A stretch of 64,000 bases of DNA from Rhyacophila brunnea. Its lineage: Eukaryota > Arthropoda > Insecta > Trichoptera > Rhyacophilidae. The translations under genes and the position numbers were made by a program. The stretch covers positions 744,001 through 808,000 of the forward strand of contig JAGYXB010001022.1 of the NCBI GenBank assembly GCA_022495005.1. Direction: 5' to 3'. Shown here piece by piece: positions 22,613-34,614 of this stretch; position 1 is the stretch's first letter, and each line of letters starts with the position of its first letter. Under the pieces are notes generated by a model. It had not been told where the DNA came from. It was given only the letters and a program-made list of their open reading frames with translations, and did no database searches.

Positions 22613-24828
22613 GATCGAATTTGTACCTGAATAGTTTCGTGTAGTTACTCAATTATTGCTCACGATGATCGCACGAGACGTCAGGTCTATGAGTCTGCTT
22701 GTAGAATTTAGGTATACAGTAATAAATTGCCATCCTATATATTATCACAGGCTTATCTATTACCGATGAAAGTGAAGTTGTGCGCCAGCCATCTGGGATT
22801 ATTGGTTTTGTATCTGATTGACAAATCCCGATCGTCGACCTGTCTTTCTGGGCGCAAATTTCGATTCAAATCGTATGTAGATTCGAAGTGGTAAATCGTA
22901 TTCAAATATTGTACGATTGTAAATGCGTCGCTTGGCAGTCTGGACAACGGTCTTGTCGACTGTCAAACAAGGCGCGAGTTTTGAATAGACAATGCGCCAC
23001 ACGTAAACCGACTAGCATGGACCTCTCTCGTGTCGGCCGGTGAATCATTTATCTATCGTTTTCATACAAAGTATGCACTGTCAAAAATAGTACTTTTGAT
23101 TAAAAATAAACGCAAGTTTTTTAATACTCTAGTCTTACAAAGAGATCAAAACGTCAGAAATGCAAAGATTTTTTGAATTCATTATGTAATTCATTCATTA
23201 TGCGTAATTGTCATTATTAGGGCCCGGATTTATATGCTAGTGCATGTTTTGTTAGGGTGTATGCACAGCTATGAGAGTTGCACAGAAATCTGTTTTGAAA
23301 GACACAGAATCCAAAAATAAAGTTTTATTGTGCATATAGATGCATATTTGAGACGTTAGAGAATATTTGAGACATTCGTGCATATTTCGTAAATTAATGC
23401 ATATTTTAGAGCCTTTGAATTTATAATTTTAGTATTTAATATGTATTATTTTATCGAAATATAACTAAGTTAGGAAGGTAGACAGTTTAGATGGACTTGC
23501 ATTTTTAATGCCATCTCCGAGCTGTGAATTTATCAGAAAAAGTGAAGTGAACTCGGGCACTTTTATTTAAAGTTTGTCCAATCACCACTGTGGACGTTGA
23601 GAGGTCGTTTTCCGCATATAAACAAAATACTGACAGATACCTATGCGGAAAAATTTAAAGCCAAAGCATAATATTAATTCATAATATAATACGACCCTCA
23701 TATTATAATGACTCATTATTATATGAGGGTCGTTATTTGGGTTGCATGTAAATAATTGCACGTATTACATTTCGCCGTATCACATTTCACCATTGGCTGT
23801 CGTACCGGAAGGATATAACCGTAATAGCATTATGATAAAAAAAATAGCACGGAACTAATTTGATATCGATTTGCATCAAATATCTGATAATAACGCTGTC
23901 ATTATTAGCAGATATTATTGATAGGTTCGACTTTATACGAGCACCTACTTGCTAAGCTATCTAGTTTGGAATTATTCAGAATTTTATATAAATATTTACG
24001 ATTTGGCCAACTGCATCTGTACAATGTTCCGGACATGCTGAATTGACATAATTTAAAAAAAGTATACTTTTCTATCTTGATATAGGTACGATATTACCGA
24101 GATATATTATAATATATATGATTACGAGCAACTACTTGATAACCTACTTTTTAATCATTCAGAATTTATATAAGAATATACGTATATAGATATACTTCAA
24201 ATTTATTTTCCTACCTATTTTCTTCTCTTTTCCTGGTACTCCGGTGGGTTTATTACGTATTTTTAAGTGTTTTATTATTTAGACATGAATTTTTTAATTT
24301 ATTGTTTATTTTAACTTGTTTTTGAGTATTTTTAATTTTTTATGAACCATCCTTATTTAGCATATTGAAATCAACAAATAGTCGAAACATACAGCCATCT
24401 TGTTTATTTATAAACATTGTTTGCTATAGTTTTTTTTTCTAAAAGCTTTTTAAAATTGACGATACAGTGTCAGTTTTAGGACTGCATTTCCGATTTACCT
24501 GCATATGGCACCCACGTGAAATCTGATGCGTACGTATACCTTTGTTTCTTGGCCACACGTGGCACATGGCTAGATGACACGTGATAAGCCGATAAAGGGG
24601 TGCCCGCTCGTCACACGATGCATGAACTACCGCACGTCTGTCGATATTAACATTGCCTAATGAATTATTTATTTTAATCTGTCGGCATAATGGTCGGAAT
24701 CATTTCATTATTCTGCAGACTTCATACATAGTTGCTACAGTTGGCTATCTCGTTATATACCGCTTTTGCCACTACATCTACAGCGTCTGACCGTTGAGAT
24801 TTTACATATTATATGTATATACATGTAC
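22613..24828. other. unannotated stretch with one small hairpin
   Basis: No supported gene was found. A near-perfect hairpin lies at about 23689-23737 (acgaccctcatattataatg paired with cattattatatgagggtcgt). Confidence 0.4.
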
Positions 24829-24989
24829 AGTGAAACCCCGATTCTACGGTTTTCAAGGGACCCTAAAAAATGATAAATGTGGGATATATAAAAATAATTG
24901 AAAACTCGTTTTTCTCCTGGATTTTTTTCGACGTCTTGAATTTTTTTCAGTTTCTCAGCGAGAGTTCTAGTTTTATTCATGGGAGGCAT
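24829..24989 (-). pseudogene. pogo/Tigger-like element fragment
   Basis: CAGTGAAACCCCGATTCTACG at 24829, preceded by TA, looks like a pogo/Tigger terminal repeat. On the - strand from 24989 the frame begins MPPMNKTRTLAEKLKKIQDV followed by EKNPGEK. This is the beginning of the CENP-B-type N-terminal helix-turn-helix of pogo/Tigger transposases. The frame loses similarity within about 30 residues, so only a fragment remains. Confidence 0.5.
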
Positions 24990-25531
24990 TTTAGTTGTGA
25001 CTTATAAAAATAGGCGAGGCAAGCCTGAGCGCCGACCGACCTGTGCAAACAAAGCAATCCGGCTAAAGGTCTGTATGTACAATTCTACGAAAGCGAAATG
25101 ACAAATATTCAACAAAAACGGTCGATCGGGATAATATTTGTGACGGGACTATACTATTTAGACCAGGGGTCGGCAACCTTGTTGCCACGAAGGGCGTAAT
25201 ACAAATTTTGAACATAGGCGGGGGCGAATAATAATATATACATACATATATATTTTTCTTTAAAGCTGATAACTATTAAAAATCAACTTAAAATCTTCAT
25301 ATAACCCCGAAAATCACAGAAATGTGCATTATTAATAATATGGAGTTCTATAAATTAAACACCATATTAATCGATCAATTAATATTTAATTTAAGAGAAG
25401 ATACATACAATATATCGACATAAATCAACACAAAAGTAATATTTCAAGCTTTAAAATTAAAAATACAAATTCTAAAAAAGTTAAATAATAAACCAAAATT
25501 CAAATTTTCAACTTTATAAAAAATTAAATTA

Positions 25532-26833
25532 CGAGGGTGGGTCAATAAGTCCTTAGAAAAGCCGACAGGTGGCGCGACTAGTACTGCAAGCGGTTTGTTT
25601 TCATGCAGCGGCACTACTGATTCAGTATGCTGCGAAGTTTCAATCAGATTGGTCGGGTTGTTGTGTGTTTCTCGTACATTTAAAAAAAAAATTTGCTTGT
25701 GGAAAATGGAAAAATGGAAAATGGAGAAGATTGAGTTTAGAGCTGTTATTAAACATTTTAATATAAAAGGGTTAACAGCAAAGGAAATAAAAATGAGTTG
25801 GATTTAGTTCACGGCATATCTGCTCCTTCACTTGCAACTATTTATAACTGGTTAAATGAATTTAAACGTGGTCGTACATCAACAAAGGATGAACCACGCT
25901 CAGGACGTCCTGTAGAGGTGACTACACCAGAAATGATCAATAAAATCCACGATATGGTGTTAAGTGACCGAAGATTAAAGTTGAGTGAGATAATTGAGGT
26001 TACAGGGATCTCAAAAGGTAGCGTCATTTCTATTTTACATGACAAATTGGGCATGAAAAAATTTCTGCAAGATGGGTGCCGCGTTTGCTCACAGTCGACA
26101 ATAAACGCAATAGGGTGGTGGCCTCTAAAGCCCTGTTGTCGCTCATGCAACGCAATCCGGATGAATTTTTTCGTCGCTTTGTGACTGTAGATGAAACATG
26201 GATACACCACTATACTCCCGAGACGAAAGAACAGTCAAAGCAGTGGATTGCGAAAGGCGAACCATGTCCAAAGAAGGCGAAAACCGTAAAATCAGCTGGT
26301 AAGGTTATGGCTACTGTATTTTGGGATGCACGTGAAATTATTTTCGTTGACTATTTGGAAAAAGGAAAAACAATAACAGGGGATTATTATGCATCTTTAT
26401 TGGACCAGCTAAAAAACAAAATTGAAGAAAAACGGCCTCATTTAAACAGGAAAAAAATCCTCTTTCATCAGGACAATGCCCGTGTTCACACATGTTTACG
26501 ATCAATGGCTAAAATTGAAGAATTGAAGTTCGAATTGGTCGACCACCCACCGTATTCGCCAGATTTAGCCCCCAGTGACTTTTTCCTTTTCCCAAACTTA
26601 AAAAAATGGCTAAGTGGACAACGTTTTTTTTCAAATGAAGAAGTCATCGATCGGACAAATGCTTATTTTGAGGACCTTCCGAAAACTTATTTTTCTGACG
26701 GTTTAAAAAAAATTGAGAAACGTCTAACCAAGTGTATTGAGCTCCAAGGAAATTATGTTGAGAAATAAAAAAAAAATACAAAAATAAAACCTGTTTTAAT
26801 GCTTTTTTCTAAGGAATTATTGACCCACCCTCG
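25532..26833 (+). mobile_element. mariner-family transposon, 1302 bp
   Basis: The 5' end CGAGGGTGGGTCAATAAGTC and its inverse at the 3' end (ATTGACCCACCCTCG) form terminal inverted repeats of about 27 bp. TA dinucleotides at 25530-25531 and 26834-26835 are the target duplication. The size equals that of canonical mariners. It encodes a frameshifted transposase (25707-26768) and is inserted in the hAT element 25164-27335. Confidence 0.95.
25707..26768 (+). pseudogene. mariner transposase, two frameshifts
   Basis: The protein cuts and pastes mariner DNA. It begins MEKWKMEKIEFRAVIKHFNI (a second Met may be the original start). The first frame ends near 25791, apparently through a single-base deletion. 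Frame two carries the helix-turn-helix region (SAPSLATIYNWLNEFKRGRT, SGRPVEV). A second single-base loss in an A-run near 26060 shifts into the third frame, which runs to the stop at 26766-26768. The catalytic triad is present: VDETWIHHY, FHQDNARVH and [15 protein letters not shown], with 34 residues between the last two Asp (D34D, mariner type). Also present is the WVPRLLT-type motif before the DDE domain. The reading frame as it stands cannot give an active enzyme. Confidence 0.93.
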
Positions 26834-27538
26834 TATTAATATTATTATGTATTTTAAAATGGGTGTTCTTATATTATTTAAATGTATTGACGTACATATA
26901 CTTATACACGAATACATTCTATGCAAACAAATTCAATGCGGCACTGTAAATCTTCAGCTAACTTATTATAGTCATTACATAATTTGAATTACCTGTCTTT
27001 AAGCAATTATCCAAGTGAGGGTCTGTGAGTCTTGATCGATATTTTGATTTTAACTCACAAGAATATGTCGTAGCACAGTAATAAGATAATATGTTTAATG
27101 CACATTGTTTTAAATTATGTTAACTATTCTCTTCGAATAAATTCCAAAATATGTTATCATTATAATGTGCTTTTAATATACTTAGTATTATTTTGTATAT
27201 TTATTATTTCCGTTTCTAAGTCTTCAGTATTAAATTCAAAATGTTAGTGGAGTGACAGTATTATAATTTGATGGTATCTTGAAGGCGCAACAAATATTCT
27301 CCGAGGGCGTACTGGCGCCGCGTTGCCGATCCCTGATTTAGACGATAGATCGAGGAAAATGATAAATCGGGGAGCGGTTAATGCGGGATTATTTAACATT
27401 GTTCTTATGGGTGTTTGGCGGGACTTTCAAAAATGAACATGCTACATTCTAAATAGAGCCGTGGTCTCCTCAATCCTCCGTCTCTAGAGATAGAAGGAAG
27501 AAGGATGGAAAGAAGGAAGAAGATAGTTTCCTCTAGAG

Positions 27539-28408
27539 CAGTGGTTCCCAAAGTTGACTGGGCTCCGACCCATCTAACAAAAATTTCCAATCTTGGGACC
27601 CACTTCTTAGCTGTCTTAGAGAAAAGAGGGCATAAATATTGGTAATGCTCAGATTCCCTAGTGGCGAGTCGTGGAACTACTTAATGCTGTCTTATTTGTT
27701 CTAATTGAAATAAAAAAAATATTTTTTATAAGTGTTACCAATATGAATGAAAGACTGTTGAAATAAGAAACACAACTTAAATAAAAAAAAATATTACTTA
27801 AATACCTACACCTGCAAGGTTTTTTTACAAAGTTATTTCAATGGGAAGGATGTATTTGTTTCTTATTTTCTTCATTACAGTTTTAGCATCAACTTCAACT
27901 TTAGTTACTTTTAATCGCAGTGAGTTTGATATATCCAATTTATTTCGGTAATAGCCGAAAATCCGACCTCAAATAGATATGAGGTAGTAAAGAGGAGGAG
28001 GACTTTCATAGCTTCATCGAACAGGCAAGGATAATTATCAGCAACTGAGAGCCAGAATTTCGTTAACTGTTTACGATTGAAACTATTTTTCAGTGACGTA
28101 TCTTCTGATAAATCAATGAGTTCTTCACATGCGTTTGTTAACATACTAGTTGGTAAGTCGTCTTGAAATGGGCTACAAATCCAACGCAATGAATCAAACT
28201 TTTTCATCTCTTCCCCAAAATAGTCGTCAAAGTTATTTATTAACAGTGATAAATGACTGGAAATTTCAGACAGTACGTTCATCTTAGGCTGCACTTGGTT
28301 TTCAATAATAAAAGTATTCTTTTTTTATTATTTTTTTTTATAATTCATGTATACAGTGGCGAGGGCCCACTCAATATTTGCTCGCGACCCATAGTTTGGG
28401 AAACCATG
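27539..28408 (-). mobile_element. hAT element, 870 bp, internally deleted
   Basis: The ends CAGTGGTTCCCAAA and TTTGGGAAACCATG are inverted repeats (11 of 14), flanked by exact 8-bp copies of CTCTAGAG (27531-27538 and 28409-28416). The - strand carries the transposase C-terminus (28294-27911). Central TA in the duplication and the ZBED5-like protein fit the Buster branch of hAT. Confidence 0.92.
27911..28294 (-). pseudogene. hAT transposase C-terminal fragment (ZBED5/Buster-like)
   Basis: This 127-residue frame contains SLRWICSPF, ACEELIDLSEDTSLKNSFNR, KQLTKFWLSVADNYPCLFDE and AMKVLLLFTTSYLFEVGFSA. The last part is the hAT C-terminal dimerisation domain (family pattern W ... Y-P-x-L ... A-L-x-x-L-L-x-F-x-T-T-Y-L-C-E-x-G-F-S-A). 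The usual Cys is Phe and the following K-x-K-Y-R is lost. The N-terminal zinc finger and catalytic core are absent, so it is a remnant of a once autonomous element. Confidence 0.85.
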
Positions 28409-28662
28409 CTCTAGAGGAAACATTTATTTTAGTATCACAATAATATGCCATTTATGACTTTTTCCCCTGCAGGCAAATGCAGTTTTTCTAACTATTGATA
28501 TTAGCTTTTTCTCTAGATACCTACATGCATAATTTCTTATCTTAAAAAACCGTAGCTGCATGCGAAATTTTGATTATCGTGTAAACTGTAAACCGAGGAA
28601 TAATAATTTCTGTTATCTTTATGTACGTAGGTATGTGCCTACGTTATTATAATACCTATTAA

Positions 28663-29339
28663 GGCTAGACCTCAGTTGAGGCATGGTCTAAAAAGATCGT
28701 GACTAGGCGATGCGAGGATTGCGGGTCGCGGGTGTAAATGACGTAAGCCGAACGAAATATAATTTGTCATATAAATCCAACACGCGTCCATTTAATGTTC
28801 TGTTTATTGTTCTATTGACTCTTCTGTAGACTCATCCATTTCAATTCGTGACACTCAGTATGCGGGTACACAAAGCGCTTAACGTCAGCGGACAGCAGAG
28901 CCAGTCCAAAAAACAAAAATTTTCTTTCTTAACTTTCTTCTTTAAGCACTACGGTGCATGGTTGCAGCATCAGTCCCGTGCGGCTCCGTCTCGGGACGGA
29001 ATGAGCACTTAAAATCACTTCTTTCAGACACGTTTAAAGCGTCATAGAAAGCGGCCGTGCATATCCACGGTTGTGCATATATGACGGGTGGTGGTGGGCA
29101 CTTTAACGTATGTTCTATTAGTAACAATAATAATATATTCATTGACATGTTTTCTTTTTCAAGTAAATGGGTGACGTGTTTAGTCATCTTTACACGATTT
29201 AAGAATTAATACCCCCGTCGCCATCAAGAAACAAATTGATGTGTTCCCAGCTCGATGTTCGCTCTCAGAATGCCAGCGAGTTCAAAATTTCGTCGCGCCT
29301 ATAGTTGAAAATTATTTTCCGTTTCACTGATGTATCGTC
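28663..29339. mobile_element. TTAA-flanked element, copy B, with insertion
   Basis: It is bounded by TTAA at 28659-28662 and 29340-29343. Its left end, GGCTAGACCTCAGTTGAGGC, matches the right end of copy A in inverse. It is longer than its sisters because a 295-bp sequence (28817-29111) has inserted. Confidence 0.8.
28817..29111. mobile_element. 295-bp insertion with 8-bp duplication, unclassified
   Basis: The three sister elements lack this segment. GTTCTATT occurs at 28809-28816 and again at 29112-29119, and only one copy is present in sisters (aacaataat follows directly). The segment is GC-richer than its surroundings and lacks terminal inverted repeats. It has a - strand open stretch (CPPPPVIYAQPWICTAAFYD ...) that I do not recognise. 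It could be a retro-inserted fragment. Confidence 0.65.
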
Positions 29340-29343
29340 TTAA

Positions 29344-30528
29344 TATATTAGCTAGGCGAAATGAATCAATCAATCCATAATAAATTGTGAAATTTGTTTT
29401 TATAATATACCTAACACGTTGGCTCGTAGCCGTACAATCGAGCGTGTTGACAATTAATATTGCTCGTGTGGATAGAATTGCTAGGTAACTAAATCAAAAA
29501 ATGAAAACTTACATACTCACTGCGATTACGGCACGGATTAGAGTATTTCCTTCATAATTTTCAATAATTCGAGCATGAGTAAACAAAAAAATCTGAATCA
29601 AATTTAACGATGTTAAGATTTAGTTTCGAGGCCCCTTTAAAATTTTCTAATGGATCGATTGCGTCAAATTGCAAAATCGCCCCCGGTCATCCCCCAGATA
29701 TTTGAATTGCATCAACTAGGCAGGTACTCAATCAGCGTGTGTTTGAATCGCAAGTTTGCATCTTATCTTGTCATTGAGAGATGCACGTTGTTATTATTTA
29801 GATTTATCGTCTACCAATTAATATCCAAATCCAACATGGCGGTCAACGTGCAAAATAATATATGAAGTGGTAGGCTAGCTGGTTTTAACTACCAATCAAT
29901 TTTTATTGCTTAGTATATTCAGTTTAAGCGGTGGAATTGATTGATGACGGTCGATAGTTTCCCCTCCCAATCATTGGGTACTGTTTATTCATTGGCAATA
30001 TATTATTGTTTGTAAATAAGTACTAAGCGTGTGTTAATTCAAGTTACTTGAATCAATCAGCGGACAAGTATTATCTGATAAGAAAAGCCATCCTCTTTTC
30101 CAATACGATACTACAGTTATTTATACCAAACACCAGTGACAAAGAGTCACTTTTGAAAGTGGGTAGGCTATGGGAATCATAGTGCATAGTCCCGACAGGA
30201 ATAGGTACGGTTATAAATCAATATCGGGCGCAATGTTGCAACTGTCTTCCGTGTGCACAAGTGAGGACATCCCGGGATAGTGGCGCCACACGGTTAGCCG
30301 AAGCGAATGAAAAAGCAGCTTCTGCGCATGTGCCATTGCGACATTTTGGTATTATGCCTGCGCCGCATGTCTAATGAAGTTTGTTGCCAGCGACACCAGC
30401 TGTTTTTTTTTTCAAACTAAAATGTTACATTATTGTGTTTTGCGAATACCGACAAAATCACATCGACATATTCAACGTATTGCAAACAAGACGATTGTAG
30501 GTGTGAGTCCTGGCTTACTGAACCGACC
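29344..30528. other. unannotated AT-rich stretch
   Basis: No exon, tRNA or delimited repeat was recognised. Confidence 0.4.
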
Positions 30529-30536
30529 ACCTGTAG

Positions 30537-30936
30537 CGTGGCCCCCACAAGGGGGGGGGGGCTGACAGGGCTCTAGCCTAGGGGCCCGGGTTCAGGAAGG
30601 GCCCGGCGTGACAAGTCGACCAGATGAGTGAGATAAAGACAGACCACAAATTTGCTCCAATGGAAAAAAAAACCCTCCTGCGGCGCTATTTTACTTCAAT
30701 AATTAAAATATGTGATTGAACCATGCAATTTTTAACTGCGTGCCGATACTCGATAACTCCATAATTAAATGGATGTACATATTCGCATAAGTCGCTGAAA
30801 ATACACCTTAATTTTACTGCGTACACCATGTAAAACGCTAATGTAGCGCTTCACACTGCCTTTGCCCTTAGTGATAGGTAGGGGGGCCCGCCAAGCATCC
30901 TAGCCTCGGGGCCCGCTTCAGGATGTGGGGGCCATG
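30537..30936. mobile_element. 400-bp CATGGCCCCC-ended element, second copy
   Basis: The left end CGTGGCCCCCACA and right end TGTGGGGGCCATG are inverted repeats, with exact 8-bp flanks ACCTGTAG (30529-30536 and 30937-30944). It is the inverted sister of 2644-3042, alignable throughout. A run of ten or more G's follows the left end. Confidence 0.88.
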
Positions 30937-31084
30937 ACCTGTAGCAACGGTCGACAAGAATGAAAATATGATCCATACTGGGTTCCATAACAATCTAAAG
31001 AACATATTAATTCGGATAGTTATATTCGCGGAATTGGCAGTTGTATCTTTCTATATATTTGTAAAATTTTTATCGTTTTTAATA

Positions 31085-31220
31085 TTTACATAGGAACATA
31101 CTTTCTCTTCTACTTTATTGTTATTTGTAATTAAATCATTTTTATATTTTGTACATATTTTTTATGTTTGCCAATATGTAATGCTAGAATACTCTTTTTT
31201 CTAAATAAGCAAATAAACAA
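31085..31220 (+). repeat. LINE 3' tail related to 14680-14830
   Basis: It shares 'ttattgttatttgtaatta', 'atttttatatttt', 'gccaatatgtaatg' and 'gaatactctttt' followed by an A-rich, TAAA-like tail with the LINE at 14340-14830. No coding part is recognisable. Confidence 0.5.
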
Positions 31221-31839
31221 TTATTTGCAAAACGTTGCCTAAAATAATATTATGACTATTGAAGGCATTGGAAAAATAAAGACAATCATTTTTATCGCCC
31301 CCTAAATTGTAATGTCAAATCCACTTGATTCAAGCGAAAGTCCGATAAACTCTTGCCAACTTGACACTAATAATGTTTAATTAAATGTTCTGCTTCTAGT
31401 TTTTTTTAGAGAATTTCTTCTCTGACCATCGACATTATCTCGGAGCTCGCTTCCGTGCCAAAATTTACTGAGAACGGAAAACAAGTTGTTATGGCGAATT
31501 TTGCCGGATTTAAATTAGCTACTGCCTTATTTTAACAGCCTCGCCCAGACGTTTGTGGGTAATTTATATGTCTAATGATTTAATTGGTTATATTACACGG
31601 TTCCCTGCCTTGCCGACCACCCTTCTTGCACTGTCGAACAAATTTTTGATTTATTTCTTATCTTTTTTTTCACTCAGGTTAATTATTTGCACGTCGGTAG
31701 GTAGGTATGTGCCATGCGCTATGCCTAAATTTACGAAGACACATTTGTGATTTTGTCTTTCTTCAGTAGTGTACAATATAATTTGATATCTGTGTCCAAG
31801 ACGTAAGGTATCCTTATAAATTATAACTTAACGTGTGTC

Positions 31840-32110
31840 TTTTTGAAACCACAGCTCTTCCACGTTAATGCCATTCAATTGGGGAAAGATAAAGTCAGTA
31901 ATCATGTATCTATAGTACTTACTATCCATTGACTGTCACGTTCTGGCCGGCATCATTTTTGAAGAAATATGGATTAATGATTCCACAAAACAGTGACTTT
32001 TTATGGATGTAACGGCGTCTCAATAATGGCTTGTGGATTCTCTTCACTGCAAATGTGGCAATTTTTCTTATTGACGTAACCGTTCAACCAAAAATGAGTG
32101 CTTAATCAAA
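31840..32110 (-). pseudogene. Tc1/mariner-like transposase remnant
   Basis: On the - strand from 32104 the broken frame reads HFWLNGYVNKKNCHI, then ENPQAIIETPLHP and, after stops, NGINVEELW-like residues. This matches the central catalytic region of a Tc1/mariner-superfamily transposase common in insects (D-E-A-H-F-x-L-N-G-Y-V-N-K-Q-N). Multiple stops and frameshifts are present. A second remnant of the same family lies at 32840-33190 in the opposite direction. Confidence 0.6.
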
Positions 32111-32839
32111 ATAATGATATTTTGATTTAACGTAACGTCGATATTCATTCTGGCCCTGACAAGGCGTTAATTTTCCATGACATGTCAATACTAAGGGACA
32201 CTTCGAGTCGGTTTGAGTTCAACACGTATTTGCTTGAATTACTCGTTGTGGAATTTACCCCTGGATAAGATAGGTTGTGAGTGACTGATTGATGACTGAT
32301 GAGCGTCGTATACGGCTGATGATGATTTGGAACTAATTCACACATCAAATAATATGATATCAATATCACCGGGGCGAGTAATGATTTCTAGAATGCTCGT
32401 GCGGTGTCGATTACCTCTGCCATGCAGCGAACCGTTGTACCGCGTGCCGTATAATTTAATTATCGATACGGTGTTGTCGGCCTCTGTCACTTGTGTGGTT
32501 ATAAATGTTATAATTTATAATATTTGACTGATGGACAGAAGGTTCTGGACACAGAACAGATTAATAAATTTAATTCAGATATACTAGAAATACACTACAT
32601 TTTGAAGCAGGGTTTTGAATGTGTGAGTGTCCTACACAAATGAACCGCACATTATGACGTGCATTAGTGTGTGTTGTAGAGGTGAGTTGGAAATACTGTC
32701 ACCAGTTTGTGTACTCAAGTCTCGGCATGAAACTACCCATACTCAGTACGTGTGGCCCAATAAACTTGTTCCAAGAAACTTGTTCGAACGCATACGATGA
32801 GATCATGACCATTTATTCGGTGCGTCGAAATTTTTCTGA

Positions 32840-33190
32840 TTACCAATTATTTCATGAAAAAATCATCTTCACCGATGAAGCTCATTTTTTCATGAAGTCT
32901 CATTTGGAGTAATGAAAACCCACGTGCTATTCTTGAAACATCTTTACATCCATAAAAAATAACAGTTTGGTGGTTTTCTTGGTCTGGACTCTGGAGGTAT
33001 AATAATTGGACCGTATATTTTTGAAAACGAAAATGGCAATGCAGTTACGGTAAATGAAGAATGCTACAGAAACATGATTAATGATTTTTTCTAACATGAA
33101 TTAGATGATTTTGGTCTGGACGATATGTGATTACAACGAGATGGTGCAACATGCTATACAGCTCGTGACACATCAACTTATTGAGAGAAA
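32840..33190 (+). pseudogene. Tc1/mariner-like transposase remnant
   Basis: The reading KIIFTDEAHFFMKSHLE (first catalytic Asp) is followed in broken frames by ENPRAILETSLHP, ENENGNAVTVNEECYRNMIN, DELDDFGLDDM-like residues and QRDGATCYTAR. The last matches the second catalytic motif Q-Q-D-G-A-T-C-H-T-A-R. At least four stops are present, so it is inactive. Confidence 0.75.
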
Positions 33191-33464
33191 AGCTCAGTAT
33201 ATATAATATATTATATATCTCTTATTTGATAACTCTTTGTTATGCGAAATCGACATTTTATGATCACGTAAAATAATATTACTATATCACAAAAGAATAT
33301 TATTGTAAGCGTCGTCGTTATAAAATTGAGAATAAAGCCATATTTTGGTAGACGGGATATGTCTGTGGTAATAATAGAACTTTTCAAATTATTTTTTTGT
33401 CAACACGTGTATTATACCTACAAACACTTGAACATAAGATTCTGAATCTTTGGTTCATTATTTC

Positions 33465-33771
33465 CACAGAACAGATAATAAATAGAATACCGATAGGCTA
33501 TATTCAATACGCCGCATCTTGATGCAGGGTTTTGAATGTGTGAGTGTCCAACGAAAATGAAGCACGCATTATGCACGTGCAATAGTGTGTGTAATACACC
33601 AACATTAAATGAGCGTAAATGCATAAACCGAGACCAGTTTTCAGTATTCGACGTAAAACGTATTCTTGACACGTGTGTAAGTTTAACCCGGATTCTTCCT
33701 TACTCGAGTCGGTTACCTGCTATCGCCTTACCCGTTATGTATTTCAGTTCCCATTATTTCTGAGTTCCCTG
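33465..33771 (+). repeat. dispersed repeat with conserved short frame, copy 2
   Basis: This is the inverted sister of 20266-20567. The open frame from 33536 encodes MCECPTKMKHALCTCNSVCN and ends in ...YFSSHYF like the other copy, with about seven substitutions in the first 60 residues. No known family is recognised. Confidence 0.6.
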
Positions 33772-34610
33772 ATTATTTCATATTCAATAAATATTAAGGT
33801 ACCTATATACTTACATATTTAGATTTTTTTTATGATTAGCTCCCAAAGATACACAACAAACTAATTTTTCACTAGTTATAGAAGGGCAAGTGGGCCCATT
33901 TAGATTTCTTTTTTACTTGTAAAGACGCTGTTTCGATCGTGATTTACATTTACATACTATAGACACAAATGTTGCGATTCACTGAAGACTTTTTTCTGTT
34001 ATTAATAAATTAATATCCTTATTTGTATTGTGGATCAATGGTGTTGCACGCCTGGTTTCAATATTTCCATCCATCAATCAGTGGACGTTTTTGATGACCG
34101 TCTGCGATTTCGATCGCCATTGCCATCGTCATATTATAACTATCATCATCATCACCGTTTCATATCCAGCCCACAGGTCCAATTTCGCTACAGGGTTGCC
34201 ACGTCAGGGACAATGACCTGCGTTTCATTTTGTTATTATTTTTTGCACATCTTATATAATATGAATATGTGTAATCTACGTATTGTACGTGATTTCAATT
34301 ATTTTTCTTTTCAAAATTTAAATTCAAGGAGCAATGAAAAAACCAAAGAAAAATAACTGTATTAACAATATTTATTTACAAACACAACGTATTCTAAAGA
34401 GTAAATAGATTGATTATAAAAAAAACATTCAATGAGCTAAGTCTGCGAAGTAGACACTATTTTAAGTATTTATCATAGAACACCGTCCACCAAAAATCAT
34501 CTCAATAAATATGAAAATCTACCTTTTCGTTTGTGCCTATGGAGTAGTTTTTTTGTCCCATCTGTAAATTTTCAATTTTGTCACGGTTTGTGCTGAGATT
34601 TACTTTATTG
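33772..34610. other. unannotated AT-rich stretch
   Basis: No supported gene or delimited element was found. Confidence 0.4.
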
Positions 34611-34614
34611 TTAA

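Larger units (their letters stand above)
25164..27335. mobile_element. hAT element carrying a nested mariner
   Basis: The ends CAGGGGTCGGCAAC and GTTGCCGATCCCTG are inverted repeats (13 of 14), flanked by exact 8-bp copies of ATTTAGAC (25156-25163 and 27336-27343). Removing the mariner and its duplicated TA leaves about 868 bp of hAT sequence without transposase. The hAT inserted first and the mariner later. Confidence 0.9.

Noticed and set aside
28942..29187. 81-codon open frame on the - strand
   Set aside because: It crosses the border between the 295-bp insertion and the host element, so it is a chance composite.
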